Source: Rhexocercosporidium sp. MPI-PUGE-AT-0058 (taxonomy: Eukaryota > Ascomycota > Leotiomycetes > Helotiales). Taken from it: a stretch of 64,000 nt of DNA. The stretch lies in assembly GCA_020746875.1 (NCBI GenBank), contig JAGTJL010000006.1, positions 2,912,087 through 2,976,086 of the forward strand. The letters run 5' to 3'. A program made the translations under genes and the position numbers. Numbering within the stretch: the first letter of the stretch is position 1; every line of letters starts with the position of its first letter. The notes under the pieces were generated by a model that was not told where the DNA came from, ran no database searches, and was given only the letters and a program-made list of their open reading frames with translations. This document shows, piece after piece, positions 23,061 through 34,461 of the stretch.

Positions 23061-24232
23061 ATTTATAATTACGTTAAAAAAAAAAAAAAAAAAGTAAATT
23101 ATATATAAAAGTAAGCTTAATAAAAGCTCGTTCAATCTCAATAACTTCTTAAATAAGAAATACGTAGCTAAACTAAAAATACTGCTTTAAGAGCTTTAAA
23201 CCGTTATATTATCTTTCCTTCTGGAAAAAGCTTATCTTTAAGCGTTAGTCTATTTCTTTATTATTATTAATAACCGTAATCGTTTATATAGTCTTTTTAT
23301 ACTTTTGACTAATTAAAAAGCTTTATTAGCGGTCTTGACGCGTTGTAATTACTTAAATAAAAGTCCTTAACTTTACGTAACGTTAATATACGGTCACCGC
23401 TTTCTTCTTTAATCTTCCGGCCTGGTTTATAAAATGCTTCCGCAACTTGTCTTCTTTATACATCCGCTTATATAATTACTACTACTTATATACTATGAAT
23501 TAATTCCGTTTATCGTTTAATAATAACTATCTTACTTTAGGTTTTAATAGCTAGTTTATTATTTTATCTTAATGAATCAGAGAGACCTGCTTTATATTCA
23601 CTTCTTAGTCTGCACTTATCTTTATTATTATTAACTTCTTAAATAACTCCTCTTTAGCCTCTTTAATTAACTTATAAATTATATTACAGAACTTCGTTAT
23701 ATTAAACTTTATATACAAATATAAAATATTATCCTTAATCTATTAAATCTTCCTTTTGGCGGTAGTATACCGAATCTTAAATTCATATAATCGGCTACGA
23801 TATAATTATTATATAAGCGTAAGATCTTTCTTATTGTAAACTATAAATATAAACGTATAAATTAACCTTAAGTTAAAATATAATAAATTAATGCTTTTTT
23901 CTCCCTTGCCTTCGTACTTAAGCCTTAGTTCTCATATTATTTAATAGCTTTCCGCCGTCTCTTATATGCCTCCTGAACTATTATTAATTAAGCTAATTTA
24001 ATTACAGCCGAATTCTTAAGCGTATAATTCTTTATATTTAACTATTTATCGTCTTCCCGCATTCCTAAAACGGCCAACTTATTAATTAGGGTTAAATAAT
24101 ATAATTCATAACTGTAAAACCTTCTGCTAAATCCGGCTTATCTATTCGATCTCTTTATCTAATTCTTCTTCTTCCTCTTCTTCTTCTTTACTTCTTGAAT
24201 CTCCCGCTTACTCTTCTTTTTATTATATTAAT
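23061..24232 (-). pseudogene. RIP-degraded relic of the unrecognised coiled-coil gene (copy 2)
   Basis: On the minus strand from about 24215 the sequence reads EEEEELDKEIEQISRI with TAG/TAA at Gln positions. It then runs for about 350 codons with protein-like stretches (LRLYNNYIVADYMNLRFGI, about 23820-23760). The first 75 bp match the end of the relic at 3841-4530. F2 is inserted just upstream of its retained 5' end, which may explain the loss of the N-terminal half seen in copy 1. Function unknown. Confidence 0.45.
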
Positions 24233-24265
24233 TCCTTAATACTAATTCATATATTTTTAATATAT

Positions 24266-24550
24266 TGTGGAGGGGAAAACACTAACTAAGCACACAACAA
24301 GAGGGTAGTAAAGTAAGTGCCGGAGGGTAAACGTAGGAAATACTTATTTAACGAATACTAAAGATATTATATATTTAAAGAGTATAATTTATTAAAAGAG
24401 GAGAAAAGTATAATTTAAATAAAAAGGAAAAGTTATAATAATAAAAATCGTTATTATTATTAAAGGATATTGCCTTAGAGGCTATCTTAAATACAGTAAA
24501 ATGCAGCTCAATCACGTGACAAATGGACCTCTGAGGTCAACCCCATTACA
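24266..24550 (+). mobile_element. LTR-like repeat F2 (best preserved copy)
   Basis: A 285-bp unit starting TGTGGAGGGGAAAACACTAA and ending TCAACCCCATTACA. It keeps CACGTGACAAATGG and GACCTCTGAGGTCAA; the latter contains the palindrome GACCTCTGAGGTC. It lacks most of the C/T and G/A changes of F1 and F3. Confidence 0.75.
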
Positions 24551-24723
24551 TTATAATAATGAAAAACAAAAATATTACATTCGAATAACTTTATTATATA
24601 ACTTATAATAAGTGGTTTTCGTAAAAAAGAAATTAAAAGTTAATTTTAATAAAATTTTTTTTTTTTGATTTTAGGTTTTTTTTTTTTTTTCCTTTTTCTT
24701 ATTTTATTTAAATAAGCGAGATA
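24551..24723. other. Short AT-rich spacer between F2 and F4
   Basis: Contains runs of T (about 24655-24690). No gene. Confidence 0.3.
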
Positions 24724-24911
24724 AATAATAACGATTTTTATTATTGTAACTTTTCCTTTTTATTTAATTTATACTCTTTTTCTTTTTTAATAAATTATAT
24801 TCCTTAAATATATAATATCTTTAATACTTATTAAATAAATACATTTACGTTTACTTTCCGACACTTGCTTTATTACTTTCTTATTATGTGTTTAATGTTT
24901 TCTCTTTTATA
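24724..24911 (-). mobile_element. Truncated inverted copy F4 of the LTR-like repeat
   Basis: Read on the minus strand from 24911 it starts TATAAAAGAGAAAACATT, matching the F2 start with G-to-A changes, and follows F2 for about 190 bp up to ATCGTTATTATT. The CACGTGAC 3' end is missing. Confidence 0.65.
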
Positions 24912-27366
24912 TTATAATTAACTTAAATACTTAAAAACATTAAGTTTAATGCAAATAAAATTAATATAAATCTTCTTTTTATATAATACTTAATTTATAT
25001 TTCGCTGCTTATCTTATTAATATTAAGATATACTTGTCGTTTAAAACGACTTAAACTACTTTCCTAATATATTTTTTCCTCTTATTTAGTCTTAATTATT
25101 TAAAGCTATAGCTTTAACTAATAAAGTCCTTAAAACTTAATAACATTTATAATTACTTTTTAATATTTTATTAAAAATAAAATAAAAAACTCGGGTTTTA
25201 TTAATATTTTCTGACATAATAGCGACTTAAGTTCATTTATTTAATATTCCTTAATTACTTATTTATACCTTTTAACTTAAGTTTTAAAACTTTAAAAGTA
25301 ATTAAATTTACGTCTTAAATAATACGCTTTAATTAAAAATATTAATTTATTTTAAGCGTCTCCTCGAATTCGCTTTCTTTATCTTTTATTATAAAAACGC
25401 TTAATTACTTAAGTCCTTTTATTTTCTTATTTCCTCGTAAACTTAAATAAACGTAATTTATTCTTCGGCAAGTCAATCCTCGTCTAGTCGAGCCGGGTTT
25501 TTTAATAACTTAAGCTCGGCTAATCGTATATCCTTATTAGTTTTAATAAGCTTCGCGAAAATTAAAAGAGTAATAATAATCTCGATTTCTTTAAGGCTTA
25601 ATATTTTATATTAATACCTTTTTAGAGCATACGTTAAGCCGAGTTATATTATAAATAAAAGCAATTAATAATTATTTTTTAATATTAATATAATTAATTA
25701 ATAATTATCTTATAATAATAAAGCTTTAATATCTTTCTCAAAACTTGTTTTTAATTTAAGTAAGAAATATATATTTAATATTATAATTATTATAATTATA
25801 ATAAAATAAAACCTTTATCGAGTTATTTTCATATATTAATATTATATATTTATTATTATTAATTATTATTCCTTAAATAAGTTAATATTTAATAAAACTT
25901 ATTCTTCTTTTTATAATCTTTCTTTATATATGATAAATAAAGTAGATTTTTAATTAATTATAAGAATATATTAATTCAAAGACTTTTACTTTTAAAACTT
26001 AAATTATTAAGGTTATTTAAAACGTCGGTTTCTTTAGTTAATAATCGATTTATTAATTCTTAAATTAATTTAATTTAATAATTAGAATTTATATTCTTTT
26101 TAAATTTTAATTTAATATAATTAATATTATTATATTAATTCGTAATATTGTAAATGCTAAAGGATATGCTTATATTACTACTTTTTGACGAAGAGAACTA
26201 ATATAATTTTCGTAATAATTATTTATACTGAGCTTAAGAGATTAATACTTATATTTTTATAAGACCGTAACGTAATTAAAAAGTTACTTGTATTCGGGGA
26301 CGTATTTAAGGATATAATTAAGAAGAAGTTTAATCTTAACGCCGGAATATTAAATAAAAGTAAATAATAAGTAAATCCTACGGAATATCAGTAATAGACA
26401 TAATATAATCCGAAGGGGTCTTATTAACTTAAATTAGTAAAATTAGCTTAGCGGTATAAACGGCTATAATTACTTTTAATATATATATTAACACTCGGCG
26501 TATAATTAATGCTTTATGAATTTCTGATTTTAATTCTTTTTATTCGCATTCTTTTTAAAAACGTAGGTTTTATATTAAGTACTTTAAATAGCAAATATTA
26601 AATACTTTAATCGAGGGTTGTTTATATAACTTTACTTAGCCTCTTTTATTAATTAACTTTAAAATAAATAATAATAAAAACGATTTACTCGAGAAACGGC
26701 TAAATTAATAGTCCGTTATTAAGGTCCTCGATTCAATTAACGAAAGAGGCGAGATATTAACCTTAGTATTATAACGAATTTTAATATATATTTAATTTAA
26801 AGTTAAAAATTAAGAATAATTTAAGCTTTTAATAAAAAAGCAAATAAAAGTCCGATAAAAAACCTTTTTTGTCCCGAGCCTTTTAAGACGCTTTTATACT
26901 TATTTCACTTAAACTCTTTTATTTTTTACTTAAAGGCTCTTTATTATTCGGCCGGCGCCGTTTCTGTATTTCTTCTTATATTTAAGCTAGCGACTTACGT
27001 TTCCTAGTAATTCGGTTATTATTTATTTTAGCCGTATTTTCTTATAATTTAAACTTAATTCGGCGTATATTATTATTGCTTTTTTTTAATCTTTTAAGGG
27101 TTAAGAAAGTAGCCGTTGTGGTTTTATTATATTAAATCCGTAAGGCTTTGCATTAATATTTTAATAAGAAATACGTTATATTAATTAAAAAGAACACGTT
27201 TTAATACTAATTATAATATAAGAAAAACGTAGCTCTAGCCCGCTTAAGTGCTTCTATTCGAGTAATAAAGAGGTTTACAAAAGCGTAAATCATATTATAC
27301 CGAGCTCGATTAACCTTTATATTACGTATAATTTATATAAAAATAAGTACGTTATTTTCTACTTCT
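24912..27366. other. AT-rich RIPped DNA, no recognised content
   Basis: About 2.4 kb of TpA-rich sequence. Fragments on the minus strand look protein-like in places (about 25350-25650), but no motif is identifiable. No ORF, RNA gene or intact repeat is visible. Confidence 0.4.
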
Positions 27367-27478
27367 TATGTGACGGTAGTGTTTCGGTAAAACACTAAAA
27401 CTCGGGTGCTGTGATTGGCTTAAGCGCTACTAACTAAGGCGGTTTCCGGTAAGATATTATTCAATAAGACATTAGTTT
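27367..27478. repeat. Short dispersed repeat G1 (about 110 bp)
   Basis: TATGTGACGGTAGTG through ACTCGGGTGCTGTGATTGGC to GACATTAG. A second copy is at 49394-49507. Each copy contains two direct copies of a core (TTCGGTAAAACACTA and TTCCGGTAAGATATTATTC). It directly abuts the end of copia element A. Probably a small non-autonomous element or its end. Confidence 0.6.
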
Positions 27479-27804
27479 TGTGAGAATAGGCGAGCCAATC
27501 AGGAATGAGGAAGCGCAGTAGGTGAGGACACGTGATCAAAGACAAAGTAGAATTGATTGCTTGCTTGCTTGCTTGCTTGCTTAAAGAGCTAGAAGAGCTC
27601 TACGGTAGTTATATACAAAATAATAGCTTTTCTAGAAGCTTTTACGACTACGTAATTAATTACGTAGCTTATACGAGCTACGTAATTGAATACGAGCGTA
27701 ATTTCCCGGAATACGAAGGTAATTTCCGGGCCGCGTAAGCAGCGGAAACTCCTTCGGCTATTCCAGGGTAGAATCGGCACGAGTTACCGAAGTGAAATTC
27801 AATA
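27479..27804 (-). repeat. 3' LTR of element A
   Basis: On the minus strand it begins TATTGAATTTCACTTCGG (TG changed to TA) and ends ATTCTCACA. It contains about six GCTT units at 27556-27582; the partner LTR has about four. Confidence 0.9.
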
Positions 27805-30725
27805 CGCCCTCTTAATGAGTGACGTAATAGCTTTATAAGCTTATATATAAGCTAGCTTTAAAGCAGAGCTTGTATTTACAAGAATAAGCTTAATACATGA
27901 AATAACCCTTTACGGAGGGTAAGCCAGTTATAAAGAGAGAGAAATACAAATTATAATCTTATTTCCTCCCCTTTAGCCTTATTTAGCTAGTCTCAAAAGC
28001 CTTATAAATTCAATGAATTTAGGCTTATTTAATGGCTTTATAAAGCCGTCGGCTTTTTATTTAGACCCTCTTATGTAAATTAAGTCTATTTCGCCTTAAT
28101 TTATAAGGTCGCGGACGTAATAGTATTTAACGGTAATATATTTAATCTTCTCGTGGAATTAAGAGTTATTAGCTAATAAGAGAGCGCCGTTATTATTTAT
28201 ATAAACAGGGAATCGTTCTTATATATAATAACCTAATTCGGTTAGAAGCTACTTTATATAAACAACTTCTTTAAAAGCCGAATTAATAGCTATATATTCG
28301 GCCTCAGTCGTACTTTAAGCTATAATACTTTAGAGCTTGCTTTTCTAGCTAAATAAGCAACTCGCTAAGTAAAAGCTTAAGCCGCTAGTCGATTTAGCCG
28401 TACTAATATCTCCGGCGTAGTCGGCGTCGTAATAGCCGCTTATATATCGATTAGAGCTTTTTTCGTAGATTAGCTTTAGCTTTTTTAATCCTTTTAGGTA
28501 TTTAAGCACGTTTTTAAGGGCAATTAGGTGATCGGCGCTAGGGTTACTAGCGAATCGAGCGAGCTTTATAACCGAGTAGCAAATATCGGGTCTAGTAGTT
28601 AGCGTAAGAAATAAGAGGCAGCTTATGATTTACTAATATTAATTTATTTCCTCTTTATTAGCTTAATTAAGATTAAGCTCTAGCTTAACCTTTAAATCTA
28701 TTAATATATCTTTAGGCTTACAGTCGGTTATATTAAACCGCGCTAGCACTTTCTTAATATAGCTCTCTTAGCTTAGCTTTATAAAACCTTTGTCTAAGTT
28801 ATAGTCGATATTTATACTTAAGTAGTCCTTTATTAGCCCTAAATCCTTTAATTTAAAGAGCTTTTTAAGCTCTTTAATAAAGGATTTGATATTATTAACA
28901 CTTAAGCCAATTATCGCTAAATCGTCTACGTAAATAAAAACTATAAGCTGTTGCTCCTTATTAATTAAGATATAATTCTCGGTAATTAAGACTTAAAAAC
29001 CGAGTTTTTAGACTAGGACTTCTTTTAACGTAATAAACTAGAGCTTAACTGACTGTTTTAGCCCGTATAAGGCTTTATTAAGTAAGAATAGTTTACTAGC
29101 GTATTTTTAGGCATTTATGCCTTCGGGAGGCATTATATACAGAGTATTTATGTCAATATTATTTTATATAAAAGCCGAAATTATATCGACTTTTTATATA
29201 AGCTAACCGTAAAAGACCGCTAAAGCGAATATAAGTCGCCAAGCTATTTGTTTTATTACGCTAATAAACGTGTTTACGTAATTAAGGCTATAAAGTTGCT
29301 CGAACCCTTTAGCGACGAATCTAGCTTTAAATTCGAAGAAATTAAGTAATTCTTTGATTTTATACACTTATTTCGTTTTTAAAAGCTTATAAGCCTTACT
29401 AGCGTCTTTTGGCATTATTTCCCAGGTTTCGTGACTTTCTAGGGAATTAGCTTCTTTTTCTATAGCTTTTAACTAATAGTCTTTATACGGAAAAGCTATA
29501 GCCTTTTTAAGGCTTTTAGGCTTGTAAATTTAAAAGCTTTTAGTTCGTTTAATAACGACTTTATTAGCCTCTAGCTCTTCGGGCAGCTTTATTAGCCTTT
29601 AATCGAAGTCTTCGTCGATTTTAGAGCTTATTAAAGTTATAAAAGCTAGTCTCTTAGCGTTTTTATAAACAGAAAAAGCTTCTTTTTCTTCTTCGATTAA
29701 TTAATTATTTAGCTAGCGAATAGCCGTCTTAAAGCTTAAGTGTATTACTAGCTGATTTTCTAAAGAATTATTAGAATCTTTAGCGCTAATACTAGCGTTT
29801 TTAATTACGACGTTAAGCTCCTAGCTCGAATAATCCTTTCTAGGCCTCTTAATAGGCGCTTTAGGCATTTCCGGGCTAGCCGTATTAGGCCTCTTATTAG
29901 CCTTTGGCGTTTAAGGAAGCTCTTGTGCAAATAAGTCGGATTCGTCTTCAAAATCCGTTTCTCGCCTTCTAATTAGTCAATAGGCGACTTTTCGCTTATA
30001 TTGCCTTTATTAAGCATTTCGTCGTTAATACTACTTATTAGCTTAATAATATCATTTCTAGCGCCTTCAAACTCTTCAAGTGTTTCGATTATATAATCGA
30101 ATTCGGTTTCTTCCGTTATATTATTCTTAAGGATTAAATCCTCTTTAATTAAGACGTTTTTAGAGCTTATAACGGCTCTTTTACTTAGTAAATAAACTAA
30201 GTAATTATTAAAAGACTCAAAACCGATAAGAATACTCCTGTCGGATTTATCGGCTAGCTTATAAGTTCTTTTATTCTTAAGTACGTAGGTTAAAGAGCCT
30301 AGTATGCGAATATAATCGATTGTCGGTAATTTACCGCATAAAGCTTTAAAAGGAGTCTTCTTTATGACGGAGTTATATAATCGATTCTTAATATGAGCTA
30401 TTCCTTATAATAAGTAAGGTTATAAAAACAATAGTATTCTCTTAGCCTTATAGACGCTAATTAGCCGCTTAATAAGGTATTTATTTAACCTTTCGGCTAT
30501 TCCGTTTTAGGAAGGGGAATAAGGGCTAGTGTATTCATATATATACCTCTTTTGCTTATAATAATGCGTTTATTTATTAGACTTGAATTCCCCGGCGTTA
30601 TCGAGCTTAAAAGCTTTAATATTCGCCATAAATTTGATTTCCTTTTAATTAAACTGCGTATTTATTATATTACAGAAGTCAATAAGTACGTTATAAGCGT
30701 CGGCTTTGAGTTTTAAGGCGTATAG

Positions 30726-31019
30726 CTATATAGCTCGTGATTTTCTATATGTAATAGTAAGGAAATAGCGCTTTCTTTTAAGTTTTTTAACTTTAAAAGA
30801 CCCCGCGATATTAATATCGAATATAATCAAGGGTGGCGCGTCTAACATAGGCTTTTTACTGCCGATCACGTGCATTTTGCCGCTATTATAAGCGTTGCAA
30901 TCGGCTAGCTTTACGTCTTTTCGTTGGATTTTCTTTAATTCATAGCTTTTCTCGATCGTTTTAAGAATCGATTCTTTATTTATATATACTAGCCTTTTAT
31001 AATAAAGGTTTAGCGGCAA
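30726..31019 (-). pseudogene. Integrase-region fragment of element A
   Basis: A 97-codon open stretch. It includes LNLYYKRLVYINKESI, of the GAG-pre-integrase kind, and KPMLDAPPLIIFDINIAG, the start of the integrase core, where the first catalytic Asp lies in a FDI-type motif. It is a surviving piece of pol, not a separate gene. B begins at the equivalent of 30857. Confidence 0.7.
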
Positions 31020-31457
31020 ATTAGAGTCTACTTAATATATTACAGGTTCGAGAGCGTTATTATCGACTTCCGCTTGAACTTAATAAGCGTTATAATCTCA
31101 TTTAGCTTATAATTAGCCTTTTTTATATTTTAATAAAGCGCCGTTCTCGGTAAAGTTAATTGACTAGCTTTTCTTAGTTATTTCCCTTAAGCTTAAAAGG
31201 GTCGTTTTTAGCCTCAGAATATAGTTTACCCGTTATATAATTACTTCCAAGTCGTTATTACCCTTAATAAGAATATCTCCCGTGCCTAATATCGGTAATA
31301 CGTCGCCGTTAGCTATTATAACCGATTTGCGAAGGGTAAGTTAATAGTTAAGCAACCATCCCTTATTAAGCGTATAATGCTCGCTAGCACCGGAGTCTAG
31401 AACTAGTCTGTAATTATAAACGGTTTTAAAAGCTTGATTTATAATATCTCCCTCTAA

Positions 31458-32534
31458 TTAGTCGGAATCGGACTCGCTTAATTCCTTTATTGCAGTTTTT
31501 ATAAAAGTACTTATAAGTAAGAAAGGTTTAAGCTGCACTTTAGGCTTCACATTTGACTTACCCTTTAATAAGAGTAAGTAGTTTGTGTGTGCCTTTATAG
31601 GCTTTCTAGCCGTCACGTGCTTATTTAGCGGCGTAGTAGTCTTAGATACGGCCATAATAGCCTTCGTAGACTCTGTTTTTGATTCGCCTTTTGACTCTTT
31701 AGCTTTTTTAGCCTTATTAGGCTTTTTATTCGGATTTTCCGAATTATTAGGCTTTAACTTAAAGTATAAGACCCAGCACGTAGACGTTATATGTCCCGTG
31801 ACTTTGCACTTATTGCAGTGCTTCTTATTACCGCCTTTGCCGCCTTTAAACGCTTTATTAGCGTTAAGGTCGGCGTTAGCGCCTATGCGAGCTTCTTCCG
31901 AAATTAAGTCGTTAATTAGACCGTTAATATCGATATTCTTGAGATCACTTGACATTTTCTTATATTTACGAGACGAAAAGGCGTCAAAAGAGCTCGGCAA
32001 GCCTTTTAATATTAGGCTAGCAATTATAAGCTTAGGAATCTCGCAGTCTAACTGCTTTAAGTATATAGCGCTTAATTAGATTACGCTTATATATTCGTTT
32101 ATGCTCTTATAAGAGCTGTAATTAGAATCGACGATTTGATTTATATAACGGCCGACTAACTCAAGCGTTAATTAGCCGAAAGTAGATTAAATAGCGTTTT
32201 ATAGCTTTTTAATTATATCTTTATCTTTAAATCGCTTTTAATTTTCTAGCGATATAATCGACTTTAGCGCTCTTAGCGCCTTTTGGTTTTGCGTCTTAAA
32301 GTAATCTAGCTTCTCGTAGTATTTTACGGCTAGCTCGTGAGAATAAAGGGCTAATATAGTTCTACTTCCTTTAGTACTCTTAGCGTAATACAAGGATTAG
32401 TCCGGAGGTAAAGCTTTGCCGGAAATATAAGGCATATAGCCGTTAATTTCCAGGAATAAGCTAGCGGGATTTATCTATTTAATATAATTAGATTTCCTTA
32501 TTAGTTTCTCTCTTTTAAAAGCAGTAGCAGCCAT
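31458..32534 (-). pseudogene. gag of element A, RIP-damaged, with CCHC zinc knuckle
   Basis: Gag starts at an ATG at 32534 (MAATAFKREKLIRK) and is interrupted by several TAA codons. The last 180 codons (32000-31458) are open and contain CNKCKVTGHITSTC, a C-x2-C-x4-H-x4-C knuckle that binds RNA in copia capsids. Lys-rich segments follow. The open frame on the opposite strand (31585-32079) is an antisense shadow. Confidence 0.8.
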
Positions 32535-33365
32535 TTTAAGCTTATCTCGATTGAGTTTAGTTTTAATTCCTTTAGGCGATTATTACTTATAGTGATTTAT
32601 TAGATTATTCTAGTCTTAGACTTTATTTAAGTTTTTATAACCTTATAATAAGGCTACCCTCCTTGATTTAGTATGCCCTGAATCGATATAAAATCGATAT
32701 TTAAAGTAATAAGTCTTATTAAAGACTTATATATTACCTTACCGAGGGTTTCGCTTAATTAGTGTTATAACAGGGTTCCCAGCGGGTCTGCTTAGGCTCT
32801 TATTACAACGCTAGCGCCACTACTAGCTTGGTTTTTCTCATAGGAATTAGTAAGCTTAATTAATTGTAATCCTTTCCGAAGATGGCTTCTTATATAATTA
32901 GAAAAGCTTAAAAACTATTATAATTTATGCTAAACTAGTGATAATTCGGACAGCCACTCTCTAATACAAGCCACGCTAGCACGCTACTTATAGCCACTGC
33001 TAGCGCCGTAAAAGGTATGAGCGCTTAAGAATAAGAAGTTTGTTATAAGACTTAGAACCGCAATTTAAGTAGCTACGCACGCTTATAACGTCTAAGGACC
33101 GCTAAGTTATGATTTCCTTAAGGTTTAATCTTAAAGTCAAAGGCCTCGGGTCCGTAATACGTCCTAATCGGGTTAATAAGGGCTTAAAGGGGTCTAGCTT
33201 ACTTCAGTCAAGAGAAGCTAGTATGGCTTTATCGACAAGCGTTTGAACGGAAGCAGCCGAAGCGGTATTAGCCGAGAAAGGCTCGGCTAGTCGTCTCGAT
33301 CGGGAAGTTGTGTCGTAGGTAACTGATATCATTGGCTGCCTTAGCGAATTGCCGAATTGCTACCA

Positions 33366-33681
33366 TGTGAGAATAAGCGAGCCAATCAGGAATGAGGAAG
33401 CGCAGTAGGTGAGGACACGTGATTAAAGACAAAGTAGAATTGATTGCTTGCTTGCTTGCTTAAAGAGCTAGAAGAGCTTTACGGTAGTTATATATAAAAT
33501 AATAGCTTCTCTAGAAGCTTCTACGACTACGTAACTAATTACGTAGCTTATACGAGCTACGTAATTGAATACGAGCGTAATTTCCCGGAATACGAAGGTA
33601 ATTTCCGGGCCGCGTAAGCAGTGGAAACTCCTTCGGCTATTCCAGGGTAGAATCGGCGAGTTACCGAAGTGAAATTCAACA
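33366..33681 (-). repeat. 5' LTR of element A
   Basis: Same ends as the 3' LTR. Its outer end (33681) joins directly onto the interior of element B, at B's AAAAAGCCTATATTAGACGC. Confidence 0.9.
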
Positions 33682-34259
33682 AAAAGCCTATATTAGACGC
33701 GCTACCTTTGATTATATACGATATCGATATTGCGGGGCCTTTTAAAGTCAAAGGACTTAAAGGAGAGCGTTATTTTTTCATTATTAAATATAGAGGATTA
33801 AGAGCAATTTAGCTATACGCCTTAAAAGTCAAAGTCGACGCTTATGACGTACTTATTGACTTCTATAATATGATAAATACGCAGTTTAGTCAAAAAGACG
33901 TTAAAATCAAATTTATAGCGAATATTAAAGCTTTTAAGCTCGATAACGCCGGGGAATTCAAGTTTAATAAATGGACGCATTATTACAAGTAATAAAGATA
34001 TATATATAAATATATTAGCCCTTATTCCCCTTCCTAAAACGGAATAGCCGAAAGGTTAAATAAATACTTTATTAAGCGGCTAATTAGCGTTTGTAAGGCT
34101 AAGAGATTACTTTTGTTTTTATAGCCCTACTTATTACAAAGAATAGCTTATATTAAGAATCGGTTATATAACTCCGTCATAAAGAAGACGCCTTTTAAAG
34201 CTTTATGCGGTAAATTACCGATAATCGATTATATTCGCATATTAGGCTCTTTAACCTAC

Positions 34260-34461
34260 TGTCAGGAGTGGAATCTAGTATAAGGAGGGTCGGGGGTTGT
34301 ACGGAAGGTTTGCAGGCTTGGCACGGATCACGTGTTAATATCTTTATTTATTTACTTCGGAGGGGAGTAGAGAGGATTTAGAAGGCTAGAGATCAGTCTG
34401 AATTACAGTTGACATACCCTGAACGTTTCGAATAGTAATTCCCTATCATTTGAACCTTACA
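34260..34461 (+). mobile_element. 202-bp solo LTR inserted in element B, TSD CCTAC
   Basis: TGTCAGGAGTGG to ACCTTACA, absent from elements A and C at the same place. It is flanked by exact CCTAC repeats (34255-34259 and 34462-34466). TG...CA ends plus a 5-bp duplication identify a solo LTR. Its near-normal base composition contrasts with the RIPped host, so it arrived after the host was mutated or was too short or rare to be hit. Confidence 0.88.

Larger units (their letters stand above)
27479..33681 (-). mobile_element. Complete Ty1/copia retrotransposon, minus strand (element A)
   Basis: 6.2 kb with LTRs at 33366-33681 (5') and 27479-27804 (3'). A primer-binding site starting TGGTAGCAATTCGG follows the 5' LTR, and a polypurine tract AAGAGGGCG precedes the 3' LTR. 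Order on the minus strand is gag (zinc knuckle), protease (DSGASEHYT region near 31400), integrase (near 31000-30300), reverse transcriptase (YVDDLAI near 28930, intact) and RNase H (near 28430-28150). This is copia order. Stops at Gln codons make it non-coding. Flanks AGTTT and AAAAG do not match, so the insertion site has been rearranged. Confidence 0.93.

Noticed and set aside
31585..32079. 164-codon plus-strand ORF
   Set aside because: It lies antisense to copia gag with its zinc knuckle, which is clearly the real coding strand.
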